A stretch of 47,066 bases of DNA from an uncultured Prevotellaceae bacterium (GCA_902770195.1 CACXSA010000010.1:1-47066); one strand, 5' to 3'. Shown: positions 1-9,196, numbered from the stretch's first letter. Notes: a model not told the origin generated them from the letters alone. Numbers and translations are program-made.

Positions 1-21
1 GCTGAATAAGATTGACTCCCC

Positions 22-45
22 GCTGACCGGACAAAACCGGTCAGC
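22..45. terminator. Hairpin near left edge
   Basis: A perfect 9-bp inverted repeat (gctgaccgg / ccggtcagc, 6-nt loop) lies just left of a second hairpin. No T-run follows on either strand, so it may be part of a composite 3' end for a gene outside the window. The terminator role is uncertain. Confidence 0.4.
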
Positions 46-50
46 ATAAA

Positions 51-84
51 AATAAGCCCCGCAATTAACACTGCGGGGCTTATT
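51..84 (-). terminator. Rho-independent terminator of the GH28 operon
   Basis: A perfect 12-bp inverted repeat (aataagccccgc / gcggggcttatt) with a 10-nt loop. Read leftward, the stem is followed by a T-rich stretch (TTATTTTTA, partly in the stem). It lies 70 bases past the stop of the GH28 gene and should end the long leftward operon. Confidence 0.8.
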
Positions 85-154
85 ATTTGTCGTTATATTC
101 TTGGGCTTATTGTGTTGTTATCCTTTTGGGGCTAATTATTTGCCGTTATGCTTA

Positions 155-1621
155 TTATTTCACGACCTTGACAACGACGTTGGTCTTCTTGATATTCTGG
201 CAGTTGGTGAATACAGCGTCCTTCTTAGCCTGAATCATGACATTCTCGAGGGTGATACCGTCGATAGGCATCTCGGGAAGTCCGTTGAACTCCATGGCGC
301 GACCGGCATCATTGCAGACAATGTTCTTGATGTTGATATTGCGGAAGATGGGGGTTTCCTCATTGACGGGCATCTTGGTCTGATTGTCGGGGTTGTCGCC
401 ATCGGCAAGCATCTCAGCAACCGACTTGCCACCATAGTACATATTGAAGGTGATGGCATCGGTCTTGATGTCGGTCATAGAAACGTTGTTGATATTGATA
501 TTCTCAACGATACCGCCACGACCGCGAGTGGATTTGAAGCGGAGACCGACATCGGTGCCGAGGAACTGGCAGTTCTCCACGAGGATGTTACGAACACCGC
601 CGCTCATCTCGGAGCCTACCACGAAGCCGCCATGACCGGCAAAGACGGTACAGCCATCGACAACGACATTCTCGCAGGGACGACCGCGACGGCGACCGTC
701 CTTGTCCTTACCGCTCTTGATGCAGATGCCATCGTCGCCGGCATCGAACTTGGAATTGACGATGAGCGCATTCTTGCAGGATTCCAGGTCGAGGGCATCG
801 CCGTTCTGTGCGTAGGCAGGATTACGTGCCAGTACATTGTCGAGGATGATGTTCTCGCACATCAGGGGGTGAATGTTCCAAGCGGGTGAGTTCTGGAAGA
901 TGACACCCTGGAGGAGCACATTCTTACAGTTGACGAGGGAGATCATGACAGGACGGAGGAAACGCTTGATGGCATTCCACTCTTCTTCGGTCTGGGCATT
1001 GGGCACATTCATATTGGCACCCTGCTCTCCCTGTACGTAGCCCTGGTTGGGAACCCAGTAGCCTTTCTTCATCTCGACACCACCGGGACGGCTCATGATT
1101 TCCTTCCACTGGGCATCGGTGACCTTCGACTTCTTAACGGGACGCCAGTATTGTCCGTTGCCATCGATAACGCCATTGCCGGTGATGGCTATGTTCTGGG
1201 CACCATTGGCACTCAGCGGCGACTGACAACGACGGGTGTCGAGTCCTTCGAAAGAGGTCTTAATGATGGGATAGAGGGCTTCATCGCCAGAGAACTGGAT
1301 AACGGCACCTACCTCAAGATGCAGATCAATGTTCGACTGGAGGACAATGGGTCCGGTGAACCACACCCCCTGGGGAACGACAAGGCGTCCACCACCCTGC
1401 TTCGATAGTGCATCGATGGCCTTGGCAAAGGCTTGTGTGTTAAGGGTGACACCATCGTTCACGGCACCGAAGTCGCGGAGGTTTACCTGACGGTTAGGAA
1501 TGACGGGAGCCTTCACCTCGGGCATCTTGAACGGGAGGTTCTGGGTGAACTTCTTGTACGGGTTCTGTGCATGGGCAGTGATACCCATGGCAATCATCAG
1601 CAAACAGATTAGTTTTTTCAT
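155..1621 (-). CDS. Glycoside hydrolase family 28 (polygalacturonase-like)
   Basis: Probable secreted pectin-backbone hydrolase, acting on polygalacturonan or rhamnogalacturonan. The first 19 residues form a signal peptide ending in AHAQ. The right-handed beta-helix GH28 signature is complete by eye: NGDALD (Asp275), GDDG (Asp296/Asp297), GHG (His330) and RFK (361-363), the usual catalytic acids, His and substrate-binding Arg/Lys. An N-terminal segment (about 43-110) reads like the pectate-lyase/GH28 entry region (NLRDFGAVNDG). At 488 residues it is in the normal range for Bacteroidetes GH28. It sits 12 bases after folK, so it appears to be the last gene of a housekeeping operon, which is odd for a polysaccharide enzyme. 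No susC/susD genes are visible. The exact substrate cannot be told from the sequence. Confidence 0.9.
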   Translation of the reverse strand: MKKLICLLMIAMGITAHAQNPYKKFTQNLPFKMPEVKAPVIPNRQVNLRDFGAVNDGVTLNTQAFAKAIDALSKQGGGRLVVPQGVWFTGPIVLQSNIDLHLEVGAVIQFSGDEALYPIIKTSFEGLDTRRCQSPLSANGAQNIAITGNGVIDGNGQYWRPVKKSKVTDAQWKEIMSRPGGVEMKKGYWVPNQGYVQGEQGANMNVPNAQTEEEWNAIKRFLRPVMISLVNCKNVLLQGVIFQNSPAWNIHPLMCENIILDNVLARNPAYAQNGDALDLESCKNALIVNSKFDAGDDGICIKSGKDKDGRRRGRPCENVVVDGCTVFAGHGGFVVGSEMSGGVRNILVENCQFLGTDVGLRFKSTRGRGGIVENININNVSMTDIKTDAITFNMYYGGKSVAEMLADGDNPDNQTKMPVNEETPIFRNINIKNIVCNDAGRAMEFNGLPEMPIDGITLENVMIQAKKDAVFTNCQNIKKTNVVVKVVK

Positions 1622-1633
1622 ACGCAGTTTGTG

Positions 1634-2083
1634 TTAATATTGGTTAGTAATTTCATTTAACGGAATCATCACGAAGTCGCGCTCGTGCATGAGAGGATGG
1701 GGTATCTGCAAATCGGGCTCTTGGACAGTCCAATCGTCATAGAGCAGGATGTCAATGTCGATAGGACGATTGTGGTAAGAGGCGGGAGGTGATCCCTCCC
1801 TCTTGGTGGCATGCGCCTTGGTCTTTCCCAAGGCACGCTCTATCTGCTGGGTGAGCTGAAGCACCTCGCGTGGTGTCTTGTCGGTGAGGCAGAGCACGAC
1901 GGCATTGAGGAAAGCATGGTCGGACTGGAAACCCCACGGCTCTGTCTCGATGAAGGACGACTGGCGCACCACCTCGCCTACCCGTTCGCCGATGAGACGG
2001 ATGGCCTCGGTCAGGTTGTGCCTACGGTCTCCGAGGTTAGACCCCAGTCCGAGATATACATGATGCTGCACCAGATTGCTCAC
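1634..2083 (-). CDS. folK: 2-amino-4-hydroxy-6-hydroxymethyldihydropteridine pyrophosphokinase
   Basis: Transfers pyrophosphate from ATP to hydroxymethyldihydropterin in folate synthesis, in the cytoplasm. The N-terminal LGLGSNLGDR and the RPIDIDILLYD motif (metal- and pterin-binding Asp pair) are clear, and the 149-residue length fits single-domain FolK. The start is GTG, 8 bases past the queA stop; an ATG slightly downstream is in another frame, so the GTG is preferred. It is co-directional with queA and probably co-transcribed. The window also holds folE (20824), the first step of the same pterin pathway, but far away. Confidence 0.92.
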   Translation of the reverse strand: MSNLVQHHVYLGLGSNLGDRRHNLTEAIRLIGERVGEVVRQSSFIETEPWGFQSDHAFLNAVVLCLTDKTPREVLQLTQQIERALGKTKAHATKREGSPPASYHNRPIDIDILLYDDWTVQEPDLQIPHPLMHERDFVMIPLNEITNQY

Positions 2084-2091
2084 GGTGTCAC

Positions 2092-3234
2092 TTAGTCGTC
2101 CAGGATAAGCATGGCATCACCATAGCAGCCAAACTGATAGCCGTTCTCGACAGCCACCTCGTAGGCCTTCATCACCAAGTCGTAACCTCCAAAGGCAGCC
2201 GTAGCCATCACCATCGTGGATTCGGAATGGTAGAAATTGGCTACCAGCGAGTTGACAAAGCCAAACTCATAGGGTGGGAAAATGAACTTATTGGTCCATC
2301 CGTCGTACTCCTTCAGCATGCCATCGGTACCCACGGCAGACTCGCAAGCACGCAATCCGCTGATGCCTATGGCACAGAGACGGTGACCACCGGCCTTACC
2401 CTCGTTGGCAATGGCACAAGCCTCGCTGTTGATCCTCATCTGCTCAGAGCTCATCTTATGCTTGGTAAGGTCTTCCACCTCAATAGGATCGTAACAGCCC
2501 AGTCCGCAATGGACAGTGAGGAAAGCGAAGTTGATGCCACGGATTTCGAGGCGCTTCATCAGCTCACGACTGAAGTGCAGTCCGGCAGAGGGAGCAGTGA
2601 CAGCACCCTCGTGCTTGGCAAAGATGGTCTGGAAATTATCCGTATCGTCGGGTGTAACATCACGCTTATCGACAATATAACGGGGCAAGGGAGCGGAACC
2701 TAAGGCAAACAGCTCGCGCTTGAACTCATCGTGAGGACAGTCGTAGAGGAAACGCAGCGTACGTCCACGGCTGGTGGTATTGTCGATAACCTCGGCAACC
2801 ATTGGTCCATCCTCGTCGAAGAAGAGCTTATTGCCAATACGTATCTTACGGGCCGGCTCCACGAGGACATCCCACAGACGCAACTCTTCGTTCAACTCAC
2901 GGAGCAGGAACACCTCAATCTTCGCATCGGTCTTTTCCTTCGTGCCATAGAGACGGGCGGGGAACACCTTGGTATCGTTGAGCATCATGACGTCGCCTTC
3001 ATCGAAATAGTCGATGATGTTGCGGAAGGTCAGGAAACGGTCGGTATCGTTGCCATCGGCATCTTTCTCGAACATCTCAATCGTCTCGCTCTTGCGATGG
3101 AGCACCATCAGGCGGCATTCATCACGATGATAAACTTTCTCTACCGTGCCATCTTCGTTGTTGAACACACGGTGGGGTGGTTCCAAGGCCACCAGATTCT
3201 CAGGTAATCTGAATTTGAATTGTGACAGCTTCAT
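2092..3234 (-). CDS. queA: tRNA preQ1(34) S-adenosylmethionine ribosyltransferase-isomerase
   Basis: QueA builds epoxyqueuosine on tRNA by transferring the ribosyl part of SAM to preQ1 at the wobble position. Family motifs seen are [15 protein letters not shown], the [13 protein letters not shown] segment and FLTVHCGLG. At 380 residues it is about 30 longer than typical; the extra length lies in the N-terminal region around residues 22-75 (acidic, [13 protein letters not shown] and [10 protein letters not shown]). It is followed by folK after 8 bases and preceded by truB 29 bases upstream. Two adjacent tRNA-modification genes (truB, queA) are typical of this Bacteroidales cluster. Confidence 0.93.
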   Translation of the reverse strand: MKLSQFKFRLPENLVALEPPHRVFNNEDGTVEKVYHRDECRLMVLHRKSETIEMFEKDADGNDTDRFLTFRNIIDYFDEGDVMMLNDTKVFPARLYGTKEKTDAKIEVFLLRELNEELRLWDVLVEPARKIRIGNKLFFDEDGPMVAEVIDNTTSRGRTLRFLYDCPHDEFKRELFALGSAPLPRYIVDKRDVTPDDTDNFQTIFAKHEGAVTAPSAGLHFSRELMKRLEIRGINFAFLTVHCGLGCYDPIEVEDLTKHKMSSEQMRINSEACAIANEGKAGGHRLCAIGISGLRACESAVGTDGMLKEYDGWTNKFIFPPYEFGFVNSLVANFYHSESTMVMATAAFGGYDLVMKAYEVAVENGYQFGCYGDAMLILDD

Positions 3235-3263
3235 AGATTCAATGCGTAGTTAATATTGCATTT

Positions 3264-3971
3264 TTATTTGGTTGTTTCGATTTCTTGTTGGTCGAGCCAT
3301 TCGGAGAAGGCGTCGATGGTGAGGCAATCGCTGATGCGGACATCGCCCACACGGGTACGGCAAAGAGCGGTAAGATAAGCCCCACTGTTCAGGGCACGCC
3401 CAATATCGCGCGCCAAGGAACGGATGTAAGTGCCCTTGCCACAGACGACCCGGATGCTCATGAGCATCTTCTCGGCATCGAAGTCCGTCAGCTCTATCTC
3501 ATCGACATGCACCGTCTTGGAAGTCAATGCCACGTCCTTGCCCTTGCGCATTAGTTCGTAGGCGCGGTCACCTCCAATCTTACAGGCGGAATATTCGGGT
3601 GGCACCTGTTGGATATCACCCTTGAAATGTTCCAAGGTCTGAAGGATAAGTTCGCGTGTGATATGAGCGGTGGGATAGGTGGCATCAACCTCGTGCTCCA
3701 TATCATAGCTGGGTGTGGTGGCACCTAACTGGAGCGTTGCCGTATATTCCTTGGTATGGAGTTGCAGACGCTCTATCTCCTTGGTTTTCTTCCCCGTGCA
3801 GAGGATGAGTACGCCAGTAGCCAGCGGGTCCAACGTGCCGGCGTGTCCGATTTTCACCCGTTTCACACCCACACGGCGTGACACACGTGTACGGACAAAA
3901 GCCAGTGCACCGAATGAGGTCATCCGATAAGGCTTGTTGACATAGATATATTCGCCCTCTGTAAAGTTCAT
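3264..3971 (-). CDS. truB: tRNA pseudouridine(55) synthase
   Basis: Converts U55 in the tRNA T-loop to pseudouridine. The catalytic-Asp motif GHAGTLDPLATGVL is intact (about residues 42-55), as are the YSACKIGG and RVVCGKGTYIRSLARDIG segments. At 235 residues it lacks a long C-terminal PUA extension, usual for Bacteroidetes. Its ATG directly abuts the stop codon of uppP with no gap, which suggests translational coupling. Confidence 0.94.
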   Translation of the reverse strand: MNFTEGEYIYVNKPYRMTSFGALAFVRTRVSRRVGVKRVKIGHAGTLDPLATGVLILCTGKKTKEIERLQLHTKEYTATLQLGATTPSYDMEHEVDATYPTAHITRELILQTLEHFKGDIQQVPPEYSACKIGGDRAYELMRKGKDVALTSKTVHVDEIELTDFDAEKMLMSIRVVCGKGTYIRSLARDIGRALNSGAYLTALCRTRVGDVRISDCLTIDAFSEWLDQQEIETTK

Positions 3972-4829
3972 TTAATCAACCATTGCTAATGAGTGACCGG
4001 TGAGCAACAAGACAAGGATGATGCCACCGACAATGATACGATAGTATCCGAAGGCCTTAAAGCCATATTTAGTAAGGAAAGCCACAAACCACTTCATGGC
4101 TAACAAAGCCACGATGAAAGCCACCACACAACCCAGGATGAGCATCGTGATGTTATGAGTGGTAGCCCACGAGGTGTCTTCTTTTAGCAGGTCAAGCAGG
4201 TCTAACAACGTAGCACCTGCCATAGTGGGAACGGCTAGGAAGAATGAGAACTCAGCAGCACGCTGGCGCGTCAGTCCTTGTGTCATACCACCTACGATGG
4301 TTGCCATAGAGCGCGACACACCGGGAATGACAGAGATACACTGGTAGAGGCCGATGTTAAAGGCTCGTTTCTCGTTCACTTTGTTCTGATCATTACCCTT
4401 ATTGAACAACTTGTCGCAGAAGAGCATGAATACACCACCTACAACTAGCATGATTGCCACAACGAGAACGGAGTCGAGAAGCCAGTCGAGGAGACCCGAC
4501 TTCTTTGCCAGTAGTCCAATCACAATGGCAGGTATTACACCGACGATGAGCAACCAATAGAAATAGAAACGATGCTTCAAGCGCTGAAAAAGGTTGCTGC
4601 CCTCGGGAGCCGGTGTATTATCGAACACGAAGAAACGCTTCCAATAGAGACAAACCACCGAGAGAATGGCTCCAAACTGGATGATAAACGTGAAGGCATG
4701 TACAAAAGGGTCGCCCTGGGGAATACCCAACAGGTTCTGCGTGATAATCATGTGCCCGGTAGAGGATACGGGCAGAAATTCCGTCAGACCTTCGACGATA
4801 GCAATGATAACGGTCTCTATCCACGTCAT
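3972..4829 (-). CDS. uppP: Undecaprenyl-diphosphatase
   Basis: BacA/UppP family membrane phosphatase that recycles undecaprenyl pyrophosphate for peptidoglycan and O-antigen synthesis. The two signature segments are present: EGLTEFLPVSSTGH near residue 14 and PGVSRSMATI near residue 168. The protein is 285 residues with about eight hydrophobic segments, the normal size. The start overlaps the stop of the DUF3098 gene by four bases (ATGA type), and the stop abuts truB. Confidence 0.94.
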   Translation of the reverse strand: MTWIETVIIAIVEGLTEFLPVSSTGHMIITQNLLGIPQGDPFVHAFTFIIQFGAILSVVCLYWKRFFVFDNTPAPEGSNLFQRLKHRFYFYWLLIVGVIPAIVIGLLAKKSGLLDWLLDSVLVVAIMLVVGGVFMLFCDKLFNKGNDQNKVNEKRAFNIGLYQCISVIPGVSRSMATIVGGMTQGLTRQRAAEFSFFLAVPTMAGATLLDLLDLLKEDTSWATTHNITMLILGCVVAFIVALLAMKWFVAFLTKYGFKAFGYYRIIVGGIILVLLLTGHSLAMVD

Positions 4830-5089
4830 GCCTTGCCCTCCTTATTATCTTTCTCTATCTGTTTGTCCGACTTGGGACGGCGCACTACAGCATAAATCAT
4901 AGACACAAAGCCCAGGAGACACACCACGGGAGCTACCTTGATGCGACGGGCACTGAAAATGTCAGGGTCATAGGCGGTTTCAGAAGAGCCGGAACCACTC
5001 ATCAACAGGAAACCGATGATGACCACAGCCATGCCAATAGCCAACAGTATATAGTTGACTTTATCGAATGCGAAATCTTTTTTATCCAT
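4826..5089 (-). CDS. DUF3098 family small membrane protein
   Basis: An 87-residue protein with two predicted membrane segments (about 12-31 and 52-68) joined by a polar loop containing TAYDPDIFSARRIKVAP, typical of DUF3098. The function is unknown. In Bacteroidetes it commonly sits between ftsX and uppP, as here, which hints at a link to envelope growth. It overlaps uppP by four bases and starts 26 bases after ftsX ends. The charged tail (RRPKSDKQIEKDNKEGKA) should be cytoplasmic. Confidence 0.85.
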   Translation of the reverse strand: MDKKDFAFDKVNYILLAIGMAVVIIGFLLMSGSGSSETAYDPDIFSARRIKVAPVVCLLGFVSMIYAVVRRPKSDKQIEKDNKEGKA

Positions 5090-5115
5090 ATTATTATCGT
5101 TTACGCTTATCGAGA

Positions 5116-5994
5116 TTAAATTTTATACAACTCATGAGCCGTCATACGCAGGAATTTATTCACGGCCAACCATGCGCAGAAAGCGGTGATAAGGATGCCG
5201 AACAAGAACACGGCAGCAGCTGTAATAGCCAGCACGTCCCACGTCACAATGTCGAGCATGCCTGGCTGAGTGAGGTAGAGGCCATAGACACCACCTCCCA
5301 ACACGCCATTAGCCAACAGGGCAGCAACAACACCGACACCGATAGCCTGCTTGATGAACGGACGACGGATAAAGCCCCAGGAAGCTCCCACCAACTTCAT
5401 GGTGTGGATGACGAATCGGCGGGCATAGATGCTCAGGCGCACCGTATTGCTTATCAACGAGAACGACACGAAGGTCAGCAGCAAAGCCAATATCAAAAGC
5501 ACGATGCTGACACGCCTCAAGTTGGAATTGACCTTATCCATAAGATCTTCCATATACGTCAGGTCACTCACCCTGCTGTCCTTACGAATCTCTTTGACTA
5601 TCCACTTCAGTGAATCGCTATTGGCATAGTCGGAAGACAACCGGATTTCAAGGGTCGCTGGGAAAGGGTTGAAGCCCAGGAACTCCGTGGGATCACTGCC
5701 CAACTCCTTTATTTGCTCGCGCTGAGCCTGTTCCTTGCTAATATAATCTATTTTATGGGAATAGGGGCGATGATACAAATCGCGGCAGAACAGATGGGCA
5801 TCATTCACCGATACACTATCTTTCAGCATCACGGTAACCATGAGATTCTCCTTCATGTGAGCCGACAGATTACGGGCTGATAACACAAAGAACACCACCA
5901 TGCCCAACAAAACGAGCACCATCGTAGTGCTTATACATAATGTAACAGCCTGCATACCACGTCGGTTGCGGGCTCTTTTCTTCTTCTTACTCAT
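5116..5994 (-). CDS. ftsX: Cell division protein FtsX (ABC-type permease-like)
   Basis: FtsX works with the ATPase FtsE at the septum to control peptidoglycan hydrolases. The 292-residue protein has the expected plan: a basic N-terminus (SKKKKRARNRR), a first TM at about 14-38, an extracytoplasmic domain about 45-165, then three TM segments in the C-terminal half. ftsE is not adjacent, which is common in Bacteroidetes. It is the first gene of the leftward operon. A -7 box (TAATTTTG, leftward) lies at 6106-6113, giving a leader of about 105 nt. Confidence 0.9.
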   Translation of the reverse strand: MSKKKKRARNRRGMQAVTLCISTTMVLVLLGMVVFFVLSARNLSAHMKENLMVTVMLKDSVSVNDAHLFCRDLYHRPYSHKIDYISKEQAQREQIKELGSDPTEFLGFNPFPATLEIRLSSDYANSDSLKWIVKEIRKDSRVSDLTYMEDLMDKVNSNLRRVSIVLLILALLLTFVSFSLISNTVRLSIYARRFVIHTMKLVGASWGFIRRPFIKQAIGVGVVAALLANGVLGGGVYGLYLTQPGMLDIVTWDVLAITAAAVFLFGILITAFCAWLAVNKFLRMTAHELYKI

Positions 5995-6105
5995 TGTACT
6001 TTCTTAGACGTAATACACCTAATTTCGTGACAAGAACAGTGTAAACCGAACGCAACATGCTTATCTATTGCTGAGGCGAAGATTGTTCTCGCACACTTTT
6101 TCGTG

Positions 6106-6113
6106 CAAAATTA
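6106..6113 (-). promoter_or_regulatory. Bacteroidetes -7 box for the ftsX operon
   Basis: Read leftward the box is TAATTTTG, matching TAnnTTTG. I see no clear TTTG about 19 bases upstream. It lies inside the left arm of a perfect 19-bp inverted repeat (6105-6123 and 6148-6166). Confidence 0.65.
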
Positions 6114-6157
6114 CAAAATAATTATGAAATACTCGCTAACTATTAAGAATTATTTTG

Positions 6158-6165
6158 TAATTTTG
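6158..6165 (+). promoter_or_regulatory. Bacteroidetes -7 box for the radical SAM gene
   Basis: TAATTTTG ends only 7 bases before the ATG at 6173. If used, transcription would start at or next to the start codon, giving a leaderless or nearly leaderless mRNA. It lies in the right arm of the 19-bp inverted repeat shared with the ftsX promoter. Confidence 0.6.
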
Positions 6166-6172
6166 CGCTGTT

Positions 6173-6949
6173 ATGAGTACTATCATTTATGCATCACCGA
6201 TTTTCGGTCCTATCCATAGCCGTCGTCTAGGCATCTCGCTGGGCATCAACCTGCTGCCTGCCGATGGTAAGATGTGTTCGTTTAACTGTATCTATTGCGA
6301 GTGTGGCTTCAACGAGGAGCGTCGCCCTACCCTGCCCATGCCGACACGGGAGGAAGTGGTCTGCAAACTGGAGGCTAAACTGGAGGAGATGAAGGCAGAA
6401 GGACAACTGCCTGACGTATTGACATTTGCCGGCAACGGAGAGCCTACCAGTCATCCACATTTTGCGGAGATTATTGACGAGACCATCCGCTTGCGAGACA
6501 AATATTGTCCGAAGGCGAAAGTGTGCGTGCTGAGCAATTCCACATTCATTCACCGGCAACAGGTTCATGATGCCCTGATGCGGGTAGATGACAACATCCT
6601 GAAGCTGGACACAGTGGACGAGACATATATCCAGCAAACAGACCGGCCCACAGGCTCCTATGACGTGAAGCGTATCATAGAACACATGAAAGCCTTCCAC
6701 GGACATATCATCATCCAAACGATGTTCATGCGTGGAGCTTATCAGGGAAAGAGCGTGGACAACACTGGAGAGGAATACGTCGGTCCTTGGCTGGAGACAA
6801 TCAAGACAATCAAGCCTCAACAGGTGATGGTATATACTATTGACCGTGAGACACCGGCACAGGGACTGGAGAAAGCCACCCATGAACAGCTGGACGCTAT
6901 CCGAGACAGGGTGATAGCAGCAGGCATTCCCTGCACAGCATCATACTAA
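6173..6949 (+). CDS. Radical SAM protein (COG0731-like)
   Basis: A 258-residue radical SAM enzyme of the wyosine-synthetase-like COG0731 group. It has the N-terminal GPIHSRRLGISLGINLLP, then a CX3CX2C iron-sulfur cluster motif (CSFNCIYC, residues about 34-41), TFAGNGEPTSHP, and the Asp-rich VDDNILKLD segment. The family's substrate in bacteria is not established. It stands alone on the plus strand, divergent from ftsX and convergent with the LpxA-family gene, with a shared terminator just after the stop. Confidence 0.85.
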   Translation: MSTIIYASPIFGPIHSRRLGISLGINLLPADGKMCSFNCIYCECGFNEERRPTLPMPTREEVVCKLEAKLEEMKAEGQLPDVLTFAGNGEPTSHPHFAEIIDETIRLRDKYCPKAKVCVLSNSTFIHRQQVHDALMRVDDNILKLDTVDETYIQQTDRPTGSYDVKRIIEHMKAFHGHIIIQTMFMRGAYQGKSVDNTGEEYVGPWLETIKTIKPQQVMVYTIDRETPAQGLEKATHEQLDAIRDRVIAAGIPCTASY

Positions 6950-6953
6950 CAAC

Positions 6954-6986
6954 AAGAATCCCGCCACATAGCATGACGGGATTCTT
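6954..6986. terminator. Bidirectional terminator between convergent genes
   Basis: A perfect 10-bp inverted repeat (aagaatcccg / cgggattctt) with a 13-nt loop, A-rich on the left and T-rich on the right (TTCTTTGTTCTT). It sits between the radical SAM stop at 6949 and the LpxA-family stop at 7005 and can serve both. Confidence 0.8.
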
Positions 6987-7004
6987 TGTTCTTGCACTAT
7001 TTCC

Positions 7005-7784
7005 TTACTTACACATAATGCCTCGCTTAGAATGTTCGAGGAACGTGATGATGTTCTGGATTTCAGGACCATCAGGCACCTGCGCCTTGATCTGGTTGAT
7101 AACATCGAACACGCTGGTCTTTCCATGGAACAACAAACGGTATGCATTGGCAATGTGTTTCTGTACCTTTTTATCAATACTAGCAAGTTCCAGGATCTTC
7201 GTGTTCACACCGCCATACTCCATAGGAGTGCCTCCGGCAATAACGTAGGGAGGCACATCGTGGGAGAAGGCACAACCAGCCTGTATCAACGACAGGTCAC
7301 CAGCACGCGTATTGGCATTCTGAATGGCTCCGGTAGAGAAGATGACACCGTTGCCGATGATGCAGTCGCCTGCTATCTCGACACCATTACCAAACACGCA
7401 GTTGGCACCTACTACGGTGTCGTGACTGATATGGGTACCTTCCAACAGGAAGTTATGATCACCTATCGTGGTACATCCCTCTCGGTAGGTTCCGCGATTG
7501 ATGACCACATTCTCGCGAATCACATTGTTGTTGCCTATCTTAACAAACGACTTCTCACCACGATAGTTGAAATCCTGTGGCAGGGCAGCAATCACGGCTC
7601 CCTGGTGTATCTTGTTGTTACTACCGATACGTGCTCCGTCAAGAATAGACACGAAAGGCATGATGATACAGTTATCGCCAATCTCTACATCATCCTCGAT
7701 ATACACGAAGGGGAATATCTTACAATTATTGCCTATTTTCGCCTTGGGCGATATTTCGGCTTTTGGACTTATTTCACTTGCCAT
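7005..7784 (-). CDS. lpxA: LpxA-family acyl-ACP--UDP-GlcNAc O-acyltransferase
   Basis: LpxA carries out the first step of lipid A synthesis, moving a hydroxyacyl chain from ACP to UDP-GlcNAc. The 259-residue protein has hexapeptide repeats forming a left-handed beta-helix over about residues 1-190, the catalytic His region HISHD (His121), a DVPPYVIAGG segment and a helical C-terminus. It is divergent: the usual HQFC stretch after the catalytic site is replaced by TGAIQNANTRAG. It is not next to lpxD or lpxC-fabZ but follows an efflux operon by 19 bases. It could therefore be a second LpxA paralogue and not the main lipid A enzyme. Confidence 0.75.
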   Translation of the reverse strand: MASEISPKAEISPKAKIGNNCKIFPFVYIEDDVEIGDNCIIMPFVSILDGARIGSNNKIHQGAVIAALPQDFNYRGEKSFVKIGNNNVIRENVVINRGTYREGCTTIGDHNFLLEGTHISHDTVVGANCVFGNGVEIAGDCIIGNGVIFSTGAIQNANTRAGDLSLIQAGCAFSHDVPPYVIAGGTPMEYGGVNTKILELASIDKKVQKHIANAYRLLFHGKTSVFDVINQIKAQVPDGPEIQNIITFLEHSKRGIMCK

Positions 7785-7803
7785 AATTAAATTTATTAAT
7801 TAA

Positions 7804-9195
7804 TTATTTTCCTCCTCCGCCAAGAGCAGTATAGAGCGATACTACTGCCTGCATCTTATTGAAGTCATCAGTAACCTTATTGATCTGAGCAGAGAGCAGT
7901 TGCTGTTGTGCCGTAAGCACCTCCAGATAGCTGGAGCCACTACTCTTATAAAGAGATCGGGTATCCTCCACGTTCTTCGTCAAGACCTCGATACGCTGGC
8001 TCTCAATCTGAGAGTTGGCATCATACTGGTTGTAGTTGACGAGAGCATTAGACACCTCGTTGCCAGCCTTGAGAATGGCATTCTGCCAGGTGTTGAAAGC
8101 CTGCTCGTACTGAAGTTTGGTAACCTTCAGCTTAGCAGTCAGGGCACCGCGGTTGAAGATGGGCTGCAACAGGCTGCCAAAGAAGGTGGTGGTCCACTTA
8201 CCGGGATTCATCGTACCTGTCAAGTTACCGAAACTGGCAGAAGCACCTATGGTAATGCTGGGATAGAACTGCGAGCGAGCCGTCTGGACATCATGGAAAC
8301 AAGAAGCCAGTGTCATCTCGGCATTATGCACGTCAGGACGGTTCTTCAGCAAGGCAGCACCCACACCTGCAGAGAACTCTGTAGGCAATGACTGCTGAGC
8401 CAGCGTGGTACGGGGAATCTGCTGACCCGCCTGTCCGATGAGCAGGCAGAGGGCATTCTCCGTAGAACGGATTTGACGACGGAAATCGTTGGCCTGTGTC
8501 AGTGTTGACAGGTAGGCAACCTCCGCACTCTGCACACTGGTAGAGCGCATACGTCCCAGATTATACTGCAACTTCATCATATCCCACGTCTCCTTGGCCA
8601 TCTCACTCATCGACGTTACGATACGAAGCTGCTCATCGAGCATCAGCAAGGTATAGTAACAGTTGGCAATGCCTCCGATAACCTGTGCACGGACAGCCAT
8701 CTGGTAGTCTTTCGTGCCAAGGAGCTTCATCTGCGTAGAGCGCTTCTGCGACAGGATATTGCCGAAGAGGTCGAGGGTCCACGTAGCCGTGGCAGGGAAA
8801 GAATACGACTTGACGGTAGAAGACGGGTCGGTATGCACCGTAGAGATGGAGCCCATCTGCTGTTGTGTACTTCCTATATTAACAGCAGGAAGGAAGGCCA
8901 GCTTGGCAGCTTTCAGCATGGTCTCGTACATCTGTACAGAGAGGGCGGCATTCAGCAGGTCAGCATTCTTGGCCAGTCCCTGCTCAATGAGCTGCTGCAG
9001 CTGCGGATCAGTGAAGACGCTACGCCAGGGCAGGTTACCAAAGGAGGCGGTATCCTGCACGGCGAGTGTGTCCACGTCGGACAGAGCGTCGCGAATGAGT
9101 CCTGTGGTGTTCACATCGGGACGCTCGTATTTATTGTATAGTCCACAACTTGACAACAGCAAGGCTGCGGACATCATCATCATCAGTTTCTTCAT
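7804..9195 (-). CDS. Outer-membrane efflux lipoprotein (TolC/OprM-type)
   Basis: Outer-membrane channel of a tripartite RND efflux system. The chosen start gives a clean lipoprotein signal, MKKLMMMMSAALLLSSC, with a lipobox LSSC; a longer reading would start 84 bases upstream inside the pump gene and hide it. The mature protein has two TolC-type repeats of long helices and is 463 residues in total, normal for NodT/OprM factors. It begins one base after the pump stop codon. It should be anchored by lipid at Cys17 and span the periplasm to meet the adaptor and pump. Confidence 0.9.
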   Translation of the reverse strand: MKKLMMMMSAALLLSSCGLYNKYERPDVNTTGLIRDALSDVDTLAVQDTASFGNLPWRSVFTDPQLQQLIEQGLAKNADLLNAALSVQMYETMLKAAKLAFLPAVNIGSTQQQMGSISTVHTDPSSTVKSYSFPATATWTLDLFGNILSQKRSTQMKLLGTKDYQMAVRAQVIGGIANCYYTLLMLDEQLRIVTSMSEMAKETWDMMKLQYNLGRMRSTSVQSAEVAYLSTLTQANDFRRQIRSTENALCLLIGQAGQQIPRTTLAQQSLPTEFSAGVGAALLKNRPDVHNAEMTLASCFHDVQTARSQFYPSITIGASASFGNLTGTMNPGKWTTTFFGSLLQPIFNRGALTAKLKVTKLQYEQAFNTWQNAILKAGNEVSNALVNYNQYDANSQIESQRIEVLTKNVEDTRSLYKSSGSSYLEVLTAQQQLLSAQINKVTDDFNKMQAVVSLYTALGGGGK

Positions 9196-9196
9196 A

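Noticed and set aside
101-889. 262-codon open frame opposite the GH28 gene
   Set aside because: It is the mirror of a strongly supported gene on the other strand and has no family features.
2227-3207. Two 158-codon open frames opposite queA
   Set aside because: Antisense shadows of queA; no start signals or family likeness.
7032-7790. 252-codon open frame opposite the LpxA-family gene
   Set aside because: Shadow caused by the hexapeptide-repeat codons; the minus-strand protein has clear motifs.
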